Shown in pieces: positions 39,087 to 47,667 of a stretch of DNA of 64,000 bases (position 1 is the first letter of the stretch; the number at the start of each line of letters is the position of its first letter). Below the pieces are notes generated by a model, which was not told the DNA's origin, made no database searches, and saw nothing but the letters and a program-made list of their open reading frames with translations. This DNA comes from Sphingobium sp. AP50 (GTDB lineage: Bacteria > Pseudomonadota > Alphaproteobacteria > Sphingomonadales > Sphingomonadaceae): contig NZ_FNYZ01000008.1 in assembly GCF_900109095.1 (NCBI RefSeq), positions 166,319-230,318 of the forward strand. The letters are read 5' to 3'. The translations under genes were made by a program, and so were the position numbers.

Positions 39087-40322
39087 ATGCGTAGATATTC
39101 CATCCTTTCCTCCCTCGCGATCGCAGCGGTCCTGCTGACGACGCCGGCCATCGCGAAAAAGAAGAAGATCGTCGTGGCCGGGCCGCCGATCATCATGTCC
39201 GACGTCTTCCGCGCCAATGCGCAGGCGGCGGATGCGGCGATCAAGGCGCGCGATGCCGCGGCGGCGGGCACGCAGGTTTCTGCGCTGATGCCGACGACCG
39301 ATTTCGAGGCTTATGTCGCTGCGGGGTTGCGCTTTGAAGTGGCGACATTGCGCCGCGATGTGCAGGCGCAGCGAATTGCGCTGACCGACATGTTCAAGAC
39401 CAGCGCGCTGCCGCGTGGCGATGCGCCGCGTTTGCGCTACATCGCTGGCTATCTGTCCTATGTCGTCGGCAATTATGACGATGCGATCGCCCAGCTCGAT
39501 TACGCCAAGGCGCTGGGATATGACGAGGTCGACGCCACCATGTTGCGCGCGGATATCGCGCTGCGCCGGAACAAGCCCAAGGAAGCCCGGCCCTTTGTGA
39601 CTGCCGCGATCGCGGCGCAGAAGGCGGCGGGCAAGCCGGTTCCGCTCGCCTGGACCGATCGGGCTATCTCGATGGCCTATCAGGCGGGCGACTGGCCAGA
39701 GGTGGTGCAACTCTATCGCGAGCGGCTGGACCTGGAGGATGATAAGGCGGATTGGCGCGCGGCGCTGGTCAATTATCAGGCGAAGAAGGATATCGACCCG
39801 CAACTGCGCCTCGACCTCTATCGCCTTCAGGCGGCCAATGGCGCCATGGCGAGCGAGCGCGATTATCAGGCCTATGCCCAGATGGCGGAAAAAGCCGGCT
39901 ATTATGCGGAAACCCGCACCATCATCGAGGCGGGCCGGGCGGCGGGCAAGCTGACCCCGTCACAGGCAGTCACCAGCCAGTTGCTGAAGTCCGTCGCGCC
40001 CAAGGCTACGAAGGAAATCGCCAGCTTGCCCGTGCAGGCGAAGAAGGCGGCGGCGGCGAGCAACGGCAAGGATGCCCTGGCGCTGGCCGACAGCTATTTC
40101 TCGCTCAGCCAATATCCGCAGGCGGTGGAGCAGTATCACGCCGCGCTGACCAAGGGCGGCGTGGATGCCGACCGCGTCAATGCGCGGCTGGGCGTGGCGC
40201 TGGCGCGGTCAGGCGATCTGGCTGGCGCTCAGACAGCGCTGGCGCAGGTTAGCGGAGACTGGGCGCCGGTGGCCCAGTTCTGGTCCGCATGGGTGGAGCA
40301 TAGGAACCGCAAGGCGGCCTGA
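39087..40322 (+). CDS. Periplasmic TPR protein, paralogue B
   Basis: 411 residues. A signal peptide (YSILSSLAIAAVLLTTPAIA) precedes TPR-like repeats, including YLSYVVGNYDDAIAQLDYA and DSYFSLSQYPQAVEQYHAAL. KGGVDADRVNARLGVALARSG is the counterpart of the tail in paralogue A. I chose ATG 39087, which has GGGAGG 10 bases upstream and gives a clean signal peptide; the frame opens at 39042. Same operon as paralogue A, unknown function. Confidence 0.8.
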   Translation: MRRYSILSSLAIAAVLLTTPAIAKKKKIVVAGPPIIMSDVFRANAQAADAAIKARDAAAAGTQVSALMPTTDFEAYVAAGLRFEVATLRRDVQAQRIALTDMFKTSALPRGDAPRLRYIAGYLSYVVGNYDDAIAQLDYAKALGYDEVDATMLRADIALRRNKPKEARPFVTAAIAAQKAAGKPVPLAWTDRAISMAYQAGDWPEVVQLYRERLDLEDDKADWRAALVNYQAKKDIDPQLRLDLYRLQAANGAMASERDYQAYAQMAEKAGYYAETRTIIEAGRAAGKLTPSQAVTSQLLKSVAPKATKEIASLPVQAKKAAAASNGKDALALADSYFSLSQYPQAVEQYHAALTKGGVDADRVNARLGVALARSGDLAGAQTALAQVSGDWAPVAQFWSAWVEHRNRKAA

Positions 40323-40333
40323 GCCGGATTTTC

Positions 40334-40355
40334 GACGCAGGCCTGTGCCTGCGTC
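40334..40355. terminator. Hairpin at the convergent TPR-B / Lrp junction
   Basis: GACGCAGGC and GCCTGCGTC form a perfect 9 bp stem with a 4 nt loop directly between two convergent stop codons. T runs are missing, so the terminator call is tentative. Confidence 0.45.
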
Positions 40356-40829
40356 TCAGACCGGGAGCGGGACGCCCGGCACATTCTTCGATGTGCGGAT
40401 CGTCAGCGACGTCTTGACGCTGACGACATTGGGCGCGGGCGTCAGCTTCGACGTCAGAAATTGCTGGAAGCTCTGCAAATCCTTGGCCACGACCTTCAGG
40501 ATGAAGTCGATTTCGCCGTTCAGCATATGGCATTCGCGCACTTCGGGCAGTTCCGCGACATGATCCTGGAAGGCCTTAAGATCGGCTTCGGCCTGACTCT
40601 TCAGGCTGACCATCGCGAACACGGTGATGGTATAGCCCAGCATCGCGGGGGCGACCACGGCATGATAGGATGTGATGGCGCCGGCTTCTTCCAGTGCGCG
40701 CACGCGCCGCAGGCAGGGCGGTGCGGTCAGGCCCACCTTCCGCGCCAGCTCCACATTGGTCATCCTGCCATCCTGCTGCAATTCGCCCAAAATTTGCAGG
40801 TCGATGTCGTCGATATTGGGGCCGGCCAT
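40356..40829 (-). CDS. Lrp/AsnC-family transcriptional regulator
   Basis: 157 residues. An AsnC-type HTH (DLQILGELQQDGRMTNVELA, LTAPPCLRRVRALEEAG) is followed by a RAM ligand-binding domain (ECHMLNGEIDFILKVVAKDL). Such octameric regulators respond to amino acids. It has no divergent structural gene, so its target is not clear from context. Confidence 0.9.
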   Translation of the reverse strand: MAGPNIDDIDLQILGELQQDGRMTNVELARKVGLTAPPCLRRVRALEEAGAITSYHAVVAPAMLGYTITVFAMVSLKSQAEADLKAFQDHVAELPEVRECHMLNGEIDFILKVVAKDLQSFQQFLTSKLTPAPNVVSVKTSLTIRTSKNVPGVPLPV

Positions 40830-41032
40830 TATTCTGCTTATTTCCTGTCCTGTTAGTGCGCCCCATCATAATAATGTTTCAGAGCATTGCAATTGTCCCA
40901 CTATGCGACGATCATATTCGTTCGCAGGATCAGCCCCTTTCCCTTTTTCCGCCAAGCGCCTATCCAGCATGAAAGCCGTATTGGCGGGCTGGGACGATGG
41001 CCTGCCCGTCGGCGCGATTTTGGGGATTTTTC

Positions 41033-42751
41033 GTGCGTTTCAACGATCTCATGCAGACGGTTCTGGCGGCTGATGATCGCAGCGGGCTGGGCAGCGTGAC
41101 ATTGTGGCGCCAGTGCGTCGACCTGTTGGCGCAGGGCGACGTGGCGGGGCGTTCGGCGATGCCCGAGGCGCAGAAGGCGGCCCTGATCGATCGCATCATC
41201 AGCTTTCAGCCCAAGCTGAGCGAAACGCAGCGAATCGCGACCGTGGTCGAACTGGGCCGGCGGTTGCGTTCACCCAGTCTGGTGCGGTTGTTCGCCAATG
41301 ATAGGCCCGCGATTGCGGCGGCGGCGATGGCGCGGGCGCAATTGCCGGATGCGCATTGGGTCGAACTGTTGCCGCAGTTGACCCCCACGGCGCGGGGCGT
41401 GCTGCGTGGGCGGCGCGATATAGGCGCAACGACGCGGCAGGCGCTGGAGGCATTCGGCGCGCATGATCTGGTCCTGACGACCGAGCGGCAGGACATGATC
41501 GGGCAAAGCGACATGCTGCTGACCGCCGACATGGAGACGGAGGCGCCGGAGGAGCGGCCGAGCGCGACGGTCACGCCGCTACGGGCACCGCCGGGCGATG
41601 AAGGGCAGATCCGCAATCTGGTCGACCGGATCGCTCAGTTCACCAGCACCCGCAAGGCGCCCGAGGCGTCCCCTTCGCAGCCGGATGAGGCCGAGGAAGC
41701 CGTTGCCGCGCCGCGCGATTTCGCGTTCGAGACGGATGCGGAGGGCATCATCCTGTGGATCGACCAGGGGCCGCGCGCGGCGCTGATCGGGCTTTCATTG
41801 GGCGATATCGCGCTGGAAGGCGGCAGCGGGCCGGATGGCCATGTCGCGGGCGCCTTTGCCCGGCGCAGCGGGTTCCAGAATGGCCGCTTCACTATCGTCG
41901 GCGGCGCCATGGCGGGGGAGTGGCGGCTGACGGCGACGCCCTTCTTCGACAATCGCTCCGGCCGCTTTCAGGGCTATCGCGGGCAGGCGCGCCGCCCCTA
42001 TCTGCATGAGGTCGCGAGCGAACCGCAGCCTTCGGCGATGGCGATCGCAGGGTTGTCGGCCGATTCCCTGCGGCAACTGGTGCATGAATTGCGCACGCCG
42101 CTGAACGCCATATTGGGCTTTGCCGAGATTATCGAACAGGAATTGTTCGGCCCGGCGGGTGTCGAATATCGCGAAATGGCGGGCAAGATCGCGGTGGACG
42201 CGCATCATCTGCTGGCGGCGTTCGACGATCTGGATCTGGCCGCGCGGGTTTCGCGCGGGGATGGCACCAGCGCGTCGCAACTGATCGACCCAGCCTTGCT
42301 GGTGACTCAGGTCGCGTCGCGTTTTCGCGAACAGGCACGGGCGGGGATCGATATCGCAATGGCGCCCGGCCTGCCGCAGGTGCGGATCGACCCGGTACAG
42401 GGCGAACGTATGGTGCAGCATCTGTTGCGCACGCTGCTGTCGGTGGCGCCCGCGACCGAGGCGCTGGTCGGCGCCTGCTGGTTCCAGCCCGACGCCGGGG
42501 CCGGGCAGGTGGTGCTGGCCATCGATCGGCCGGCGGCGCTGGCGGGGCTGGAAGAATCGCAATTGCTGGACCCCGGCTATAGCGGGGAGGGCGACTGGGC
42601 CGACGGGCCGTTGCTGGGGCTTGGCTTCTCGCTTCGGCTGATCCGGGGACTGGCGGCGACCTGTGGCGGCAGCCTGACGGTCGAGCCGGGGCGGCTGAAG
42701 CTGGCCATTCCGGCGGTCGCGGCTTTGGCGGGGGTGGCGGATCAGGCGTGA
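41033..42751 (+). CDS. Soluble sensor histidine kinase with HEAT-like N-terminus and atypical ATPase region
   Basis: 572 residues from GTG 41033, which has GGGGA 6 bases upstream. The first about 160 residues are helical and look like a DUF2336/HEAT-type array (QRIATVVELGRRLRSPSLVR). A PAS-like region lies at about 228-323. The HisKA motif LVHELRTPLNAILGFAEI places the phospho-accepting histidine near 351. The ATPase region is poor: the expected N-box asparagines are absent around MVQHLLRTLLSVAP and only GLGFSLRLIRGLAATCGG recalls the G-boxes. No transmembrane helix, so the sensor is cytoplasmic. No response regulator adjoins. Confidence 0.82.
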   Translation: MRFNDLMQTVLAADDRSGLGSVTLWRQCVDLLAQGDVAGRSAMPEAQKAALIDRIISFQPKLSETQRIATVVELGRRLRSPSLVRLFANDRPAIAAAAMARAQLPDAHWVELLPQLTPTARGVLRGRRDIGATTRQALEAFGAHDLVLTTERQDMIGQSDMLLTADMETEAPEERPSATVTPLRAPPGDEGQIRNLVDRIAQFTSTRKAPEASPSQPDEAEEAVAAPRDFAFETDAEGIILWIDQGPRAALIGLSLGDIALEGGSGPDGHVAGAFARRSGFQNGRFTIVGGAMAGEWRLTATPFFDNRSGRFQGYRGQARRPYLHEVASEPQPSAMAIAGLSADSLRQLVHELRTPLNAILGFAEIIEQELFGPAGVEYREMAGKIAVDAHHLLAAFDDLDLAARVSRGDGTSASQLIDPALLVTQVASRFREQARAGIDIAMAPGLPQVRIDPVQGERMVQHLLRTLLSVAPATEALVGACWFQPDAGAGQVVLAIDRPAALAGLEESQLLDPGYSGEGDWADGPLLGLGFSLRLIRGLAATCGGSLTVEPGRLKLAIPAVAALAGVADQA

Positions 42752-42797
42752 TCCTGCAAGAAACCCTATCGCAACCATTATGCGATAGCGCTGCCTT

Positions 42798-43835
42798 ATG
42801 ACCGCTTCTTTCCATGACGGCTCCCTGCTCCAGCCTCCGCTGGCGCAGGACATGATCGCCCTAAACCCCGCCTTTGGCACCCGCTTCATGCTGTTCGTCG
42901 ATACCGAGGAAGAGTTTGACTGGAATGCGCCCTTCAGCCGGATCGGCCATGGCGTGACCGCGCTGGACGGCATGGCGCGGGGGCAGGCCTATTTCGCGGC
43001 TGCCGGGGTGAAGCCCGTCTATGTCACCGATTATCCGGTGGTCGAGAGTGATAGCGCCGCAGCAATGATGGGGCAGTGGCTGAGCGATGGCGCGGCCGAT
43101 ATCGGTGCGCATCTCCATCCCTGGGTCAATCCGCCCCATGTCGAGGATGTGAACGCACCCAACAGCTATGTGGGCTTCCTGCCCGAAGAGGTGGAGCGGG
43201 CGAAGCTGGAAGCATTATGCGCGCGGATCGAGGCGCGATTTGGTCAGCGGCCTGTTGCCTATCGCGCCGGTCGCTATGGTGTCGGCCCGAACAGCGCGCG
43301 CCTGCTGGAGGTGGCAGGCTTTCGCCTCGACAGTTCGGTGCGCAGCCGGTTCGATTATAGTCATCAGCATGGGCCGGATTTTTCCGGATTGCCGCAAAAT
43401 CCCTATTGGGCCGGGCCGACACGGTCGCTGGTCGAACTGCCGCTGTCTACGGCCTTTACCGGCCTGTTGCGGGGTGGTGGCGAGCGACTATATCGCGCGG
43501 CGCAGACCATGGGGCCGCTGGCGGGCGCCTTGTCGCGGGCACGCATGCTGAGCCGCGTGCCGCTGACGCCCGAAGGCGTTCCCGCGCAGGAGGCGATCGC
43601 CGCGATCGACGCGCTGATCGAGGAAGGCGTGCGGGTGCTCAATTTCAGTTTCCATTCGCCGACGCTGGCGCCGGGCCACACGCCCTATGTCCGCAACGAG
43701 CGCGACCGCGCGGACTTTTATGGCTGGTGGGACCGGGTATTGAATCATCTGGCTTTACGCGGCGTGGCGGCGGCTAGCCTGAATGAATTGCTGGCCGCCG
43801 TTCCGATGCGCGTGGAGGCTTGCCAAGCGGCCTGA
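42798..43835 (+). CDS. Polysaccharide deacetylase-family protein (WalW-like)
   Basis: 345 residues. FMLFVDTEEEFDWN supplies the N-terminal Asp/Glu pair, HLHPWVNPP a metal-binding histidine block and YRAGRYGVGPN the arginine block of the NodB-like carbohydrate esterase fold. No signal peptide, so it acts in the cytoplasm or on an intermediate. The last gene before the tRNA and the island. Substrate unknown. Confidence 0.8.
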   Translation: MTASFHDGSLLQPPLAQDMIALNPAFGTRFMLFVDTEEEFDWNAPFSRIGHGVTALDGMARGQAYFAAAGVKPVYVTDYPVVESDSAAAMMGQWLSDGAADIGAHLHPWVNPPHVEDVNAPNSYVGFLPEEVERAKLEALCARIEARFGQRPVAYRAGRYGVGPNSARLLEVAGFRLDSSVRSRFDYSHQHGPDFSGLPQNPYWAGPTRSLVELPLSTAFTGLLRGGGERLYRAAQTMGPLAGALSRARMLSRVPLTPEGVPAQEAIAAIDALIEEGVRVLNFSFHSPTLAPGHTPYVRNERDRADFYGWWDRVLNHLALRGVAAASLNELLAAVPMRVEACQAA

Positions 43836-43865
43836 TGCTGCCTATTCGGCGGCTTCCAACAGGTG

Positions 43866-43942
43866 GGGCCTGTAGCTCAATTGGTTAGAGCTGTCCGCTC
43901 ATAACGGATAGGTTGCGGGTTCAAGTCCTGCCGGGCCCACCA
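43866..43942 (+). tRNA. tRNA with CAU anticodon (Met or lysidine-type Ile2)
   Basis: 77 nt. Acceptor GGGCCTG pairs with CGGGCCC (one G-U), the anticodon loop is CTCATAA with CAU, the T-loop GGTTCAAGTCC and encoded CCA are present. It lacks initiator features. GGGCC-type acceptors fit tRNA-Ile2(CAU) as well as elongator Met; I lean to Ile2 but cannot settle it. It is the likely attachment site of the island that follows. Confidence 0.9.
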
Positions 43943-44104
43943 AATATTCTTTTCAAGACGGATCTGATGCGCTAATAACTCCTTGGAAAACAAGGGTTTG
44001 TTAGGTATTTAGCTGATCAGGACAGGTCGTAGCAGACCAAGATAGTTCAGCGAATCTGCGGGCATATTTGCGGGCATGGCGGGCCGATTTGAGGGCATAA
44101 TCTC

Positions 44105-45436
44105 ATGTCGCTTACCATCATCGAAATTAAGAATGCCAAGCCCCGAACGAGCGATTATCGGCTCGCTGATTCTCAGGGGCTTTTTCTTTACGTCACCAGC
44201 GCCGGCGGGAAAATCTGGCGCTACAGATATCGGGTAGGTCCCAAAGAGAAGACCCTTACTCTGGGACAATATCCTGAATTGGGTCTCGTTGCTGCGCGCG
44301 ATGCGCATCACGAGGCGCGAAAGCTGGTGGCCGAAGGCAAGGATCCGGCGCTCGAAAAGCAGATAGCCAAGATATCGAGGCAAGAGGCTGCCAAAGTGAC
44401 CTTCCGGAAAGTTGCGGAGGAGTGGCTGGCGGACCAGGAGCCCATTTGGTCGATCTCGAATGCCAAGCGTGTGCGGAACCGGTTTGAGCGCGACCTCTAT
44501 CCATTGTTTGGTCATCATCCGATCGGCCAGATCGAAAGCACGTCGATTCTTCGAGCGCTCCGCAAAATCGAGGGCAGAGGTTCTGTCGAAACGGCCAAGC
44601 GCGTCCGCGGCTATGTAAGGGGCGTCTTCCGGCGCGCAAAGGCGGAGCGGCTTGTCGATCCTGCTATCCTGCTCGAAATCGATGAAATCAGGGACGCGCT
44701 CAAGCCGACGCGTCGCGGATCGAAGCAGCCGGCGTTGACCGAAGTGCCTGAGCTGCTCGAATTTCAGAAGGTCGTGGATCGCTCAACGTCCAGTCTGATC
44801 GTCAAGCTTGCCTCCCGGCTCTTGGCGCTCACTCTGGTCCGGGTGGGTGTACTTCGAACGGCTCTCTGGAGCGAGTTCGAGGGTATCGACTGGGAAAATC
44901 CGGATGCGGTGCCAAACGCACCGATCTGGCGAGTTCCCGCGAGCCGGATGAAGCTCGACGTCGAGGACAAAGGCAACTCGGCGTTTGGCCATGACGTCCC
45001 CCTTTCACACCAAGCAGTCGAAACGCTTCGCGCGCTCCGGCCATTGACTGGTGGGTTCGACCTGCTTTTCCCGAGCACGAAATCTTGGCGCGAACCTATT
45101 TCTGACGCTGCCTTGAGCACAATGTACAAGCGGATGGGGGGAGGGCGCTACAAGAACGTGATGGTGCCCCATGGATGGCGCTCATCATTCTCAACCATCA
45201 TGAATGAGCGCGCCGCCGAACTTGAGCGCGACGGGGATCGGATGGTTATCGATATGGTACTGGCTCATGTCCCGCAGGGAGTTTCCGCCTCGGAATGGGC
45301 GTACAACCGATCGCGTTACCGCAAACCTCGGGGTACGCTCATTCAGATTTGGGCTGACCTCATCACCAGAGGGCTCGATCCGGCACATGAAGTGGTCAGC
45401 CGGTATCTGAACGGTAGGCTGAAGGATCAGCAATGA
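44105..45436 (+). CDS. int: P4-type tyrosine integrase
   Basis: 443 residues. An N-terminal arm-binding DUF4102 domain (LADSQGLFLYVTSAGGKIWR, TLTLGQYPELGLVAARD) is followed by a core-binding SAM-like domain and the catalytic domain. The box I region (LALTLVRVGVLRTALWSEF), the HxxR motif in HGWRSSFSTIMNE, and the nucleophile in WAYNRSRY are all recognisable. It starts 162 bp after the tRNA and points away from it, the usual layout for a tRNA-integrated island. Complete. Confidence 0.92.
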   Translation: MSLTIIEIKNAKPRTSDYRLADSQGLFLYVTSAGGKIWRYRYRVGPKEKTLTLGQYPELGLVAARDAHHEARKLVAEGKDPALEKQIAKISRQEAAKVTFRKVAEEWLADQEPIWSISNAKRVRNRFERDLYPLFGHHPIGQIESTSILRALRKIEGRGSVETAKRVRGYVRGVFRRAKAERLVDPAILLEIDEIRDALKPTRRGSKQPALTEVPELLEFQKVVDRSTSSLIVKLASRLLALTLVRVGVLRTALWSEFEGIDWENPDAVPNAPIWRVPASRMKLDVEDKGNSAFGHDVPLSHQAVETLRALRPLTGGFDLLFPSTKSWREPISDAALSTMYKRMGGGRYKNVMVPHGWRSSFSTIMNERAAELERDGDRMVIDMVLAHVPQGVSASEWAYNRSRYRKPRGTLIQIWADLITRGLDPAHEVVSRYLNGRLKDQQ

Positions 45437-45668
45437 ATTCGTCGATATCGCTTTCGTACCAGGCGACAGAGCGCAATCCGATACGGCGACGGCGAGGGAA
45501 GCGACCGGCTGTTTCTAACCTATAGATAGCTGAGACGGACATCCCGGTTCTTGCGGTGACATCAGGTTTCCGCAAGAGCCGGTCTGTCCGGCGATCCTTC
45601 GGGTAGATGCGATCTGCATCCACAGCGCTCGCCGCGCCTACCGAATATTGAGATATGTCAGACTTCAT
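45396..45668 (-). CDS. AlpA-family regulator (excisionase-like)
   Basis: 90 residues. RKPDVTARTGMSVSAIYRLE and GRFPRRRRIGLRSVAWYESD are the MerR-like HTH of the AlpA/DUF5939-type phage regulator that activates P4-type integrase genes or acts in excision. ATG 45668 follows GAGGG; a TTG at 45701 is a weaker option. It is convergent with the integrase and overlaps its end by 41 bp. Confidence 0.85.
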   Translation of the reverse strand: MKSDISQYSVGAASAVDADRIYPKDRRTDRLLRKPDVTARTGMSVSAIYRLETAGRFPRRRRIGLRSVAWYESDIDEFIADPSAYRSDTG

Positions 45669-45956
45669 GGCCAACCCTCGTTCAGAAGGTCTGCCCGCCA
45701 AGACTGACTATGCCCCAATCACGGTAGAACGGCAATGACATTTGGTCGGCTGAGCGACGGGTCAAAAAGGACGGAAGTGCGCCGCCACAGCAGTGCCCTG
45801 CCCAGTGGCGTTTCCTTTGGAGGCAAAGGTCGACAAAATTGCCGATCGAGGATTGTTAGTGACGCCAAAGAAAAGCGGCGTGGTCTGCCAACCTTGAGAA
45901 TTTCAACCCTCATTCGTACAGAATGGACAGCGCTGACGAACAGGGGGATTAAGTTG
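45669..45956. other. Intergenic stretch with no gene recognised
   Basis: 288 bp between the AlpA-like and MipA-like genes. Short frames on both strands have no recognisable protein features. It may hold the alpA promoter. Confidence 0.5.
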
Positions 45957-46709
45957 TTAGAGGCGGTAAGTAAGCGCGACCGTCCCAAAGGGCTGAGTGG
46001 CGCGGCGAACCAAGGGGCTTTCGCTTACTTTGTTGAGCAAGGTGGTCACACCGCTGGTTGCGCTCAATGCGATCCGATCGGTCAATCGATAGGTCGCTGT
46101 GAGCGTGCCCGAAATGTCCTTGAACCCCGCCCCCGTAGAGAAAGGGGAAAGCCCCGAAGCAGATGCTTCGACTTTGTCTACGCCAAAATACTGGTCGTTA
46201 TGCGCCCGATCTGCCCACGTCGCTCCGACGGTCGGCGTGAGGGAAAATTTCGAAGAGATGAGGATTGTATAGGAGACGCTGGCATCGGCGATGATCCCGC
46301 CTGTGCCGCCCGATATGACTTTTGTTACGCCCAAGGTGCCAGTCAGACCACTGGAGCGCAGATTGATATGTGCTCGAGCACCCAGACCACCCGAAAGTTT
46401 CGAAATTCCCGTCGGAATGTCGCGACGCCGATACCCCTGGACAAAGACGGCACTCACACCTGCCGATATCACCCCGGTGCCAATTGGCTCGATCCCAATG
46501 CCATTACGTAGGTTCGCGAAGAACCACCCCTTCTTTATATCGATCGCGGGCAACGGCAGCACCCTGTAGTCGTCAGACCCTTGATAGGTTGGCGTCACCG
46601 CAACTCCTGCCCCAAGTACGACATGATCCTGCGCCTGTGCGGGTGCGCCGAACCAGATCACTCCAATAACGCAGAGCGGTGGAGCACTTACCTTTACACG
46701 TTTTTTCAT
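45957..46709 (-). CDS. MipA/OmpV-family outer-membrane protein
   Basis: 250 residues. A signal peptide (ending GAPAQAQ) precedes alternating beta strands. VVLGAGVAVTPTYQGSDDYR and VLPLPAIDIKKGWFFANLRN are the MipA/OmpV signature start, and the last strand is FGTVALTYRL. Members scaffold peptidoglycan enzymes or transport unknown solutes in the outer membrane. On the island it may serve uptake for the nearby catabolic operons, which is inference. Confidence 0.87.
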   Translation of the reverse strand: MKKRVKVSAPPLCVIGVIWFGAPAQAQDHVVLGAGVAVTPTYQGSDDYRVLPLPAIDIKKGWFFANLRNGIGIEPIGTGVISAGVSAVFVQGYRRRDIPTGISKLSGGLGARAHINLRSSGLTGTLGVTKVISGGTGGIIADASVSYTILISSKFSLTPTVGATWADRAHNDQYFGVDKVEASASGLSPFSTGAGFKDISGTLTATYRLTDRIALSATSGVTTLLNKVSESPLVRRATQPFGTVALTYRL

Positions 46710-46857
46710 CGAGCCGGTCGCTCCATCGAATGAAATGTCAGCGGCCTCGATCTTGGGTGCGTGCCCTCAATCCCGCATCGCACATATCGCCGATGTCATG
46801 CTTCAACGTCAATAAGAAACATTTTGTATCTTAAATCATCTTTGTGCGATGCATTGC

Positions 46858-47445
46858 TCAGGGCAGGGGCACGGTTAAAGGCATGAAAATCTGATCGATT
46901 ATTGCCGATATGGTCTGATCCGAAATCGGCTGCGCGGTCACGACGATCTCGTGCATCACAAGGCTGGGTAGCACGCGCATGACGCGAGCGTTCAGGCGCT
47001 GGGGATCTATCTCTCCGCGCGCTACGCCACGTGCTATGACATCACCGATCGGGTTCTCGCTGAAACGCGCATCAGTGAAATTTACCTCTTCTAAAGCCAT
47101 ATCCTCGTGCATTTCGAACACAAGCTTCATGAGACTGGGAGGTGCCCGATCAGCAAATTTGCGCATTGCGCACTGGAGTTCATCTCTCAGGTTGCCAAGG
47201 TCGGGTACAATTATGGGATTGCGCTTCAGGTGCCGAACGATGGCGGACGAAGCGAGACTCGCGCGCGTTGACCAACGTCGATAAAGGACCGGACGGCTCG
47301 TCCCGGCCATGCGCGCGACGGTTTCGAAGGTAAACCTGGCATAGCCGTTGGTAGACAAGTCTGACCATGCCGCATCCAGTATGGCTTCTTCTAGTGCAAG
47401 CCCGCGACGCCTTCGGTTTGGTTTGTTACCCTCGTCACTGGTCAA
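46858..47445 (-). CDS. TetR/AcrR-family regulator
   Basis: 195 residues. The HTH is in AILDAAWSDLSTNGYARFTF and VARMAGTSRPVLYRRWSTRA, and the C-terminal about 120 residues form the ligand-binding helices. It lies upstream of the MipA-like gene in the same direction with a 148 bp gap, so it may control it. Ligand unknown. Confidence 0.88.
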   Translation of the reverse strand: MTSDEGNKPNRRRRGLALEEAILDAAWSDLSTNGYARFTFETVARMAGTSRPVLYRRWSTRASLASSAIVRHLKRNPIIVPDLGNLRDELQCAMRKFADRAPPSLMKLVFEMHEDMALEEVNFTDARFSENPIGDVIARGVARGEIDPQRLNARVMRVLPSLVMHEIVVTAQPISDQTISAIIDQIFMPLTVPLP

Positions 47446-47658
47446 AGTGTTCTTGTTCCTGTTGGTCTATGGCGGTCACGCGATGCCGACGGTGGCCCAG
47501 AAAAGACCTCTAGACTAATAGGATGAAAAGCCAACTGAAAGGCGGGATATTGCGTGGCGCAGCACATAGCTGGTCAGGTCACGACAAGGGCAAGGAGCTG
47601 AGGGGGAGGACAGGCAGGCGATCGAGATGATTGCGACGTCGTCAATGCTTTGGCTGAG
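47446..47658. other. Intergenic stretch left of the IS4 element
   Basis: 213 bp upstream of the TetR gene. Rejoined across the IS4 target site it gives only a short frame of about 44 codons (from ATG 47627) with no recognisable features. Probably holds the tetR promoter. Confidence 0.4.
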
Positions 47659-47667
47659 CGTCGATGC

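Noticed and set aside
45735..46511. 258-codon plus-strand frame over the MipA-like gene
   Set aside because: Mostly antisense to a gene with a clear signal peptide and MipA blocks; the first 75 codons show no family pattern.
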